Shown here: positions 6,643 to 8,803 of the stretch, one piece after another
How positions within the stretch are numbered: position 1 is the stretch's first letter
How the letters are laid out: each line of letters opens with the position of its first letter
Assembly: GCA_900769735.1 (NCBI GenBank)
Contig: CAAGHY010000170.1
Span: 1-8,803 of the forward strand
DNA length: 8,803 nucleotides
Reading direction: 5' to 3'
From: Rikenellaceae bacterium
GTDB taxonomy: Bacteria; Bacteroidota; Bacteroidia; Bacteroidales; UBA932
The notes under the pieces: model-generated
What the model was told of the DNA's origin: nothing
Database searches by the model: none
Seen by the model: the letters and a program-made list of their open reading frames with translations, nothing else
Translations under genes and position numbers: made by a program

Positions 6643-6884
6643 CTTAGAGTTCCTCCATTATTAAGACAGCATACAATAAGATCATCTACAGCATCATCTA
6701 AAGACTGAAGATGTTCAATCTCGTAAAACTCAATAAGAAAGTCAATCCCTTTAAAGTTATACAAGTACTCAAAAGCAGTCTTTACAGAAAGTTGGAACCG
6801 CTTGGCAAATGCCCTTATACATGCATTGATATATGGAATCTGATACTTGTTACCCATAAGAATCACTTTATATTTTGCTGACAT
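6639..6884 (-). CDS. DUF3791 family small protein, first gene of the DUF3990 operon
   Basis: An 81-aa protein numbered from the ATG at 6884 (MSAKYKVILMGNKY). The pattern AFAKRFQLSVKTAFEYLYNFKG, then IDFLIEFYEIEHLQSLDDAVDDLI, is characteristic of DUF3791, a small helical family often encoded next to DUF3990. The frame is open to an ATG at 6938, but a perfect -7 element (6909-6916) lies inside that extension and a purine-rich GGTGGGGA lies shortly before 6884, so the shorter start is chosen. Its stop overlaps the DUF3990 start (ATGA, 6639-6642). The likely role is antitoxin or binding partner of the DUF3990 protein, by context only. Confidence 0.85.
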   Translation of the reverse strand: MSAKYKVILMGNKYQIPYINACIRAFAKRFQLSVKTAFEYLYNFKGIDFLIEFYEIEHLQSLDDAVDDLIVCCLNNGGTLR

Positions 6885-6908
6885 ATGGCAATCCCCACCA
6901 TAACTCAA

Positions 6909-6916
6909 CAAAGATA
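6909..6916 (-). promoter_or_regulatory. -7 promoter element of the DUF3791-DUF3990 operon
   Basis: The minus strand reads TATCTTTG, an exact TAnnTTTG match, ending 24 bases before the ATG at 6884. No clear -33 TTTG is found at 19-21 bases. It places the transcription start downstream of the alternative ATG at 6938, which supports the 6884 start. Confidence 0.58.
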
Positions 6917-6951
6917 TAATATTTTTGTTAAATTTCATTCATTACTAGCTT

Positions 6952-6967
6952 GTTCATCAATCCAACA
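6952..6967. repeat. 16-bp direct repeat, left copy, flanking the fic cassette
   Basis: GTTCATCAATCCAACA, identical to 8788-8803 at the right edge of the window (offset 1836 bp). Identity stops abruptly on the outer left side (6951 T, 8787 A). Whether it extends to the right cannot be seen because the window ends. It covers the stop codon of the gene remnant at 6957-7034. Confidence 0.65.
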
Positions 6968-7034
6968 ACCCCACCAGCTCCCCCTTCATCTCAGTATCAA
7001 TTTCCCTGTACCTGCAGAATGCCTTACTGCCCTC
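6957..7034 (-). pseudogene. 3'-end remnant of an unknown gene
   Basis: On the minus strand a short open stretch of 25 codons ends in RYREIDTEMKGELVGLLD followed by two consecutive TGA stops. It reads like a real helical protein C-terminus, is visibly richer in G+C than the AT-rich gene just upstream, and has no start codon or upstream coding of its own (an in-frame stop lies at 7035-7037). Its last codons and stop are repeated exactly at the right edge of the window. I do not recognise the parent protein. It overlaps the last few codons of the 165-aa gene, so the true boundary of the remnant may lie anywhere near 7010-7034. Confidence 0.45.
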
Positions 7035-7521
7035 TTAACCAATTTATGTAAGCCTCTCTTCCAAATAGGCGCTCTACATTTCCACACCAATGACATTTAT
7101 GGCTTTTACTGTCTGGATACCACGGTAATTCACCTTGATATACAAGTTCAGGATCAATTTTACCAATAATTTCTAATGGTAAGACATTACGTATTGTGTA
7201 TATATGAACCATTAATTCTGTTCTTAAGAATGTCGTTTCCCCATCACGCTCAACCATTCTGTGAAATAATAATGGTTTAATTGATGCAATATCAATTTCA
7301 TCAATTAATGGCCTATGATCAAATATTAATGGTGTAATGGCAATATGACACATTGGAAAAGAAGGTGTACTACTATTTGGCAATTCTATACTATGCCCTT
7401 CATCCAATACGACTGCAATACCATAGAACCCTATTTCGGGTTCTGTGACTAAAACATCACCTTTTGCGAAGGTCTTGTATTTCGGTTGTTTTATTTTCAT
7501 CAAAGTGTATATAACTGACAT
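7024..7521 (-). CDS. Uncharacterised protein (165 aa), weak Imm26 immunity-protein resemblance
   Basis: A soluble protein without signal peptide or membrane segments. The beginning (KYKTFAKGDVLVTEPEIG, then FYGIAVVLDEG) recalls the GDV...P...YG...VL opening of Imm26-type immunity proteins found beside polymorphic toxins, but I see no decisive motif. Near the C-terminus CHWC (143-146) could be half of a metal-binding site. Two starts are possible: ATG at 7521 or ATG at 7500 (MKIKQPKYK); nothing in the upstream sequence decides. It begins 27 bases after the fic stop on the same strand, so it is probably cotranscribed with fic. Codons are clearly more AT-rich than in the left-hand core genes. 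Its stop lies in the region where the gene remnant begins, so the natural C-terminus may have been altered. Confidence 0.72.
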   Translation of the reverse strand: MSVIYTLMKIKQPKYKTFAKGDVLVTEPEIGFYGIAVVLDEGHSIELPNSSTPSFPMCHIAITPLIFDHRPLIDEIDIASIKPLLFHRMVERDGETTFLRTELMVHIYTIRNVLPLEIIGKIDPELVYQGELPWYPDSKSHKCHWCGNVERLFGREAYINWLRGQ

Positions 7522-7548
7522 TTTTTCAAATAGATATTCCTCTGATAA

Positions 7549-8679
7549 TTACTCATCACCCTCAGGACCAGGGATTAGAATCATATCTTTTGATATTACT
7601 ATACCATAAGGGACATTCCTCAACTTGTCTTCCTGAGGGATAAGGATACCCCTGTCAATCAATTGCTTGACATCTCTAAGCGCAGTATCAGGTGAGGTTT
7701 TGGCATGTTTTGCCCAGTTTTTTACAGTAAGCTTGCCTACATATCCATCCAGGTAGATATTGAGTACTTTCCGCTGCCTGTCATTCAATATGGCCTGCGA
7801 ATGATTCTGCCAGAAGATAGCTTTATTAAGAATTGAAGAGAGCATTTCCTCTGCTTCAACTACAGACCTTAGCATGCAATCTAGATACCAGTCAATCCAT
7901 TCAGTGATGTCGCATGATCCTTTCTGACATTTTTCCAAAATATCATTATATTTCCTCTTTTCTTTATTAATCTGTCGGGAAATACTGAAATACCTCAAAG
8001 TGGAATTGTCTGCCTGACTCAATGCCATATCTGCGATTGCTCTGCTGATTCGTCCATTTCCATCGTCAAAAGGATGGATGCTCACAAACCAGAAATGTGC
8101 AATAGCAGACTTAATATAATCTTTCTGAGTTGTATCTGAATTAAACCAGATAAGAAACTTTTGCATCTGAGACGGAACCTCATCTGCATCGGGAGCATGA
8201 TAATGTACTTTCTCTCTTCCCCAAGTTCCGGATATTACATTCATAGGATCTACGCGATACTTACCGACGTTAATAGTATCCAACCCACTTCTTCCTGTTG
8301 GGAACAGGCAATTGTGCCAACCAAAGAGCCTCTCATCAGTAAGCGGACTGGAAAAATTATTTACAGCATCCAGCATCATTGCCACTACTCCCTCAATATA
8401 GTGCGAAGGCTCAGTTTCGTTAGTGATATGCACACCCATTCTTCTGGCAACAGAAGAGCGCACCTTATCTGAGTTGAGTACCACGCCCTCTATCTCAAAT
8501 GATGACACAATATCGTGTGTCAATGCCTCTACCGCAGCCTGCTGTTGAACATCAAATCCAATAGCAGATAATCTTCCTTCAATAAACCCAATAGCCTTAC
8601 TAAGCTTTATCAGCTTTGCATCTATCAACAACTTATTCCAAGTAAAATTGGGCCAGTCTTGCGTCTCGTGTATATACAT
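7549..8679 (-). CDS. Fic family AMP-transferase (DUF4172-Fic-winged helix)
   Basis: A 376-aa cytoplasmic Fic protein. The N-terminal DUF4172-type region (MYIHETQDWPNFTWN) is followed by inhibitory motif SFEIEG at 60-65, matching [S/T]xxxE[G/N]. This makes it a class II, self-inhibited Fic. The catalytic motif HPFDDGNGRISR at 202-213 matches HxFx[D/E]GNGRxxR in full, so the enzyme should be able to transfer AMP (or another nucleotide moiety) to protein hydroxyls. Residues of about 295-376 form a winged-helix-like C-terminus (RQRKVLNIYL, then TVKNWAKHAKTSPDTALRDVKQLIDRGIL), which suggests DNA binding. Length and domain order fit the family. It is the first gene of a probable two-gene unit with the 165-aa protein, and tandem palindromes precede it. 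The target protein is unknown. Confidence 0.95.
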   Translation of the reverse strand: MYIHETQDWPNFTWNKLLIDAKLIKLSKAIGFIEGRLSAIGFDVQQQAAVEALTHDIVSSFEIEGVVLNSDKVRSSVARRMGVHITNETEPSHYIEGVVAMMLDAVNNFSSPLTDERLFGWHNCLFPTGRSGLDTINVGKYRVDPMNVISGTWGREKVHYHAPDADEVPSQMQKFLIWFNSDTTQKDYIKSAIAHFWFVSIHPFDDGNGRISRAIADMALSQADNSTLRYFSISRQINKEKRKYNDILEKCQKGSCDITEWIDWYLDCMLRSVVEAEEMLSSILNKAIFWQNHSQAILNDRQRKVLNIYLDGYVGKLTVKNWAKHAKTSPDTALRDVKQLIDRGILIPQEDKLRNVPYGIVISKDMILIPGPEGDE

Positions 8680-8695
8680 ATCCTATTATTTTCAG

Positions 8696-8703
8696 CAAAT
8701 TTA
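8696..8703 (-). promoter_or_regulatory. Likely -7 promoter element for fic
   Basis: The minus strand reads TAAATTTG, matching TAnnTTTG, 16 bases before the fic ATG at 8679. No good -33 TTTG is found; the -33 position (about 8723-8726) falls inside the proximal palindrome at 8720-8739. Confidence 0.5.
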
Positions 8704-8719
8704 CATAAAGTTTAACGAT

Positions 8720-8739
8720 TTGCGGATTATTAACCGCAA
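8720..8739. promoter_or_regulatory. Palindromic operator-like site, proximal copy
   Basis: TTGCGGATTATTAACCGCAA: perfect 6-bp arms TTGCGG/CCGCAA around an AT-rich 8-bp centre. It overlaps the expected -33 region of the fic promoter, so a protein bound here would block transcription. It is a near copy of 8743-8762. Confidence 0.6.
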
Positions 8740-8742
8740 TTT

Positions 8743-8762
8743 TTGCGTATTATTAACCGCAT
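8743..8762. promoter_or_regulatory. Palindromic operator-like site, distal copy
   Basis: TTGCGTATTATTAACCGCAT: 18 of 20 bases identical to 8720-8739, same orientation, start-to-start distance 23 bp (about two helical turns). Arms are imperfect (TTGCGT/CCGCAT). Two phased copies suggest cooperative binding of a dimeric regulator, perhaps the winged helix of Fic itself. Confidence 0.58.
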
Positions 8763-8787
8763 AATAAACCCCAAGAGCTCAACTTTA

Positions 8788-8803
8788 GTTCATCAATCCA
8801 ACA
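8788..8803. repeat. 16-bp direct repeat, right copy, with the possible 3' end of an unseen gene
   Basis: An exact second copy of 6952-6967. Read on the minus strand it ends in codons for Leu and Asp, then TGA TGA (stop at 8793-8795), as in the left remnant. It may therefore be the true 3' end of a leftward gene that lies beyond the window, upstream of fic. Confidence 0.5.

Noticed and set aside
6885..6938. Longer DUF3791 start at the ATG at 6938
   Set aside because: The extension contains an exact -7 element and the added residues do not look like the family; the 6884 start has a purine-rich stretch just upstream.
6885..7169. 94-residue plus-strand open frame across the gene remnant
   Set aside because: Runs antisense through the DUF3791 upstream region, the remnant and the 165-aa gene; no coherent protein features.
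8161..8472. 103-residue plus-strand open frame
   Set aside because: Antisense to the conserved Fic catalytic core; a shadow frame.
8720..8762. Tandem repeats as a minimal CRISPR array
   Set aside because: Only two units with a 3-bp gap, no spacers and no cas genes; the internal palindromes and promoter position fit operators better.

Overview
The window looks like a chromosomal segment from a Bacteroidota species, probably order Bacteroidales. Evidence for this is the DUF5686 outer-membrane protein, the DUF3791/DUF3990 and DUF4172-Fic families, the lack of strong Shine-Dalgarno sites, tRNA genes without an encoded CCA end, and -7 promoter elements of the Bacteroidetes form TAnnTTTG. TATCTTTG occurs exactly at three gene starts. 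Assignment below order level is not possible from this sequence alone.

Left part (1-5403), conserved housekeeping genes. A Na+/phosphate cotransporter gene with a C-terminal PhoU-like domain enters from outside the window and runs rightward. It converges on a leftward ABC-F ATPase gene, and a strong two-way hairpin terminator lies between them. Next comes a leftward gene for a DUF5686 outer-membrane beta-barrel protein. For both leftward genes the longest reading frame starts at a TTG, and the real start is a downstream ATG.

Middle (5404-5962), a tRNA locus and junction. A well-formed promoter (TTTG-N19-TATCTTTG) drives tRNA-Arg(TCT) and tRNA-Lys(CTT), followed by a 15-bp-stem terminator. 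Beyond it, the last bases of tRNA-Lys recur as an 11-bp direct repeat 127 bp downstream, and GTGCCGA-type short repeats lie close by. This looks like a used integration site at a tRNA 3' end.

Right part (5963-8803), accessory genes, all leftward. (a) A tightly overlapping three-gene operon encodes a DUF3791 protein, a DUF3990 protein (ADP-ribosyltransferase-like) and a small 70-aa partner; it resembles a tripartite toxin-antitoxin module. (b) A Fic AMP-transferase (DUF4172-Fic-winged helix) with an intact active site and an intact inhibitory motif is followed by a 165-aa protein that loosely resembles Imm26 immunity proteins. The fic upstream region carries two tandem near-identical 20-bp palindromes placed like operators. 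The fic cassette is bracketed by a 16-bp exact direct repeat. The left copy is the end of a small gene-3'-end remnant, and the right copy is at the very edge of the window, which suggests that the cassette was inserted at the 3' end of an unknown gene and duplicated that end.

Overall, the left half is ordinary core genome and the right half is a small defence or toxin-antitoxin-like accessory island adjoining a tRNA-Lys gene.
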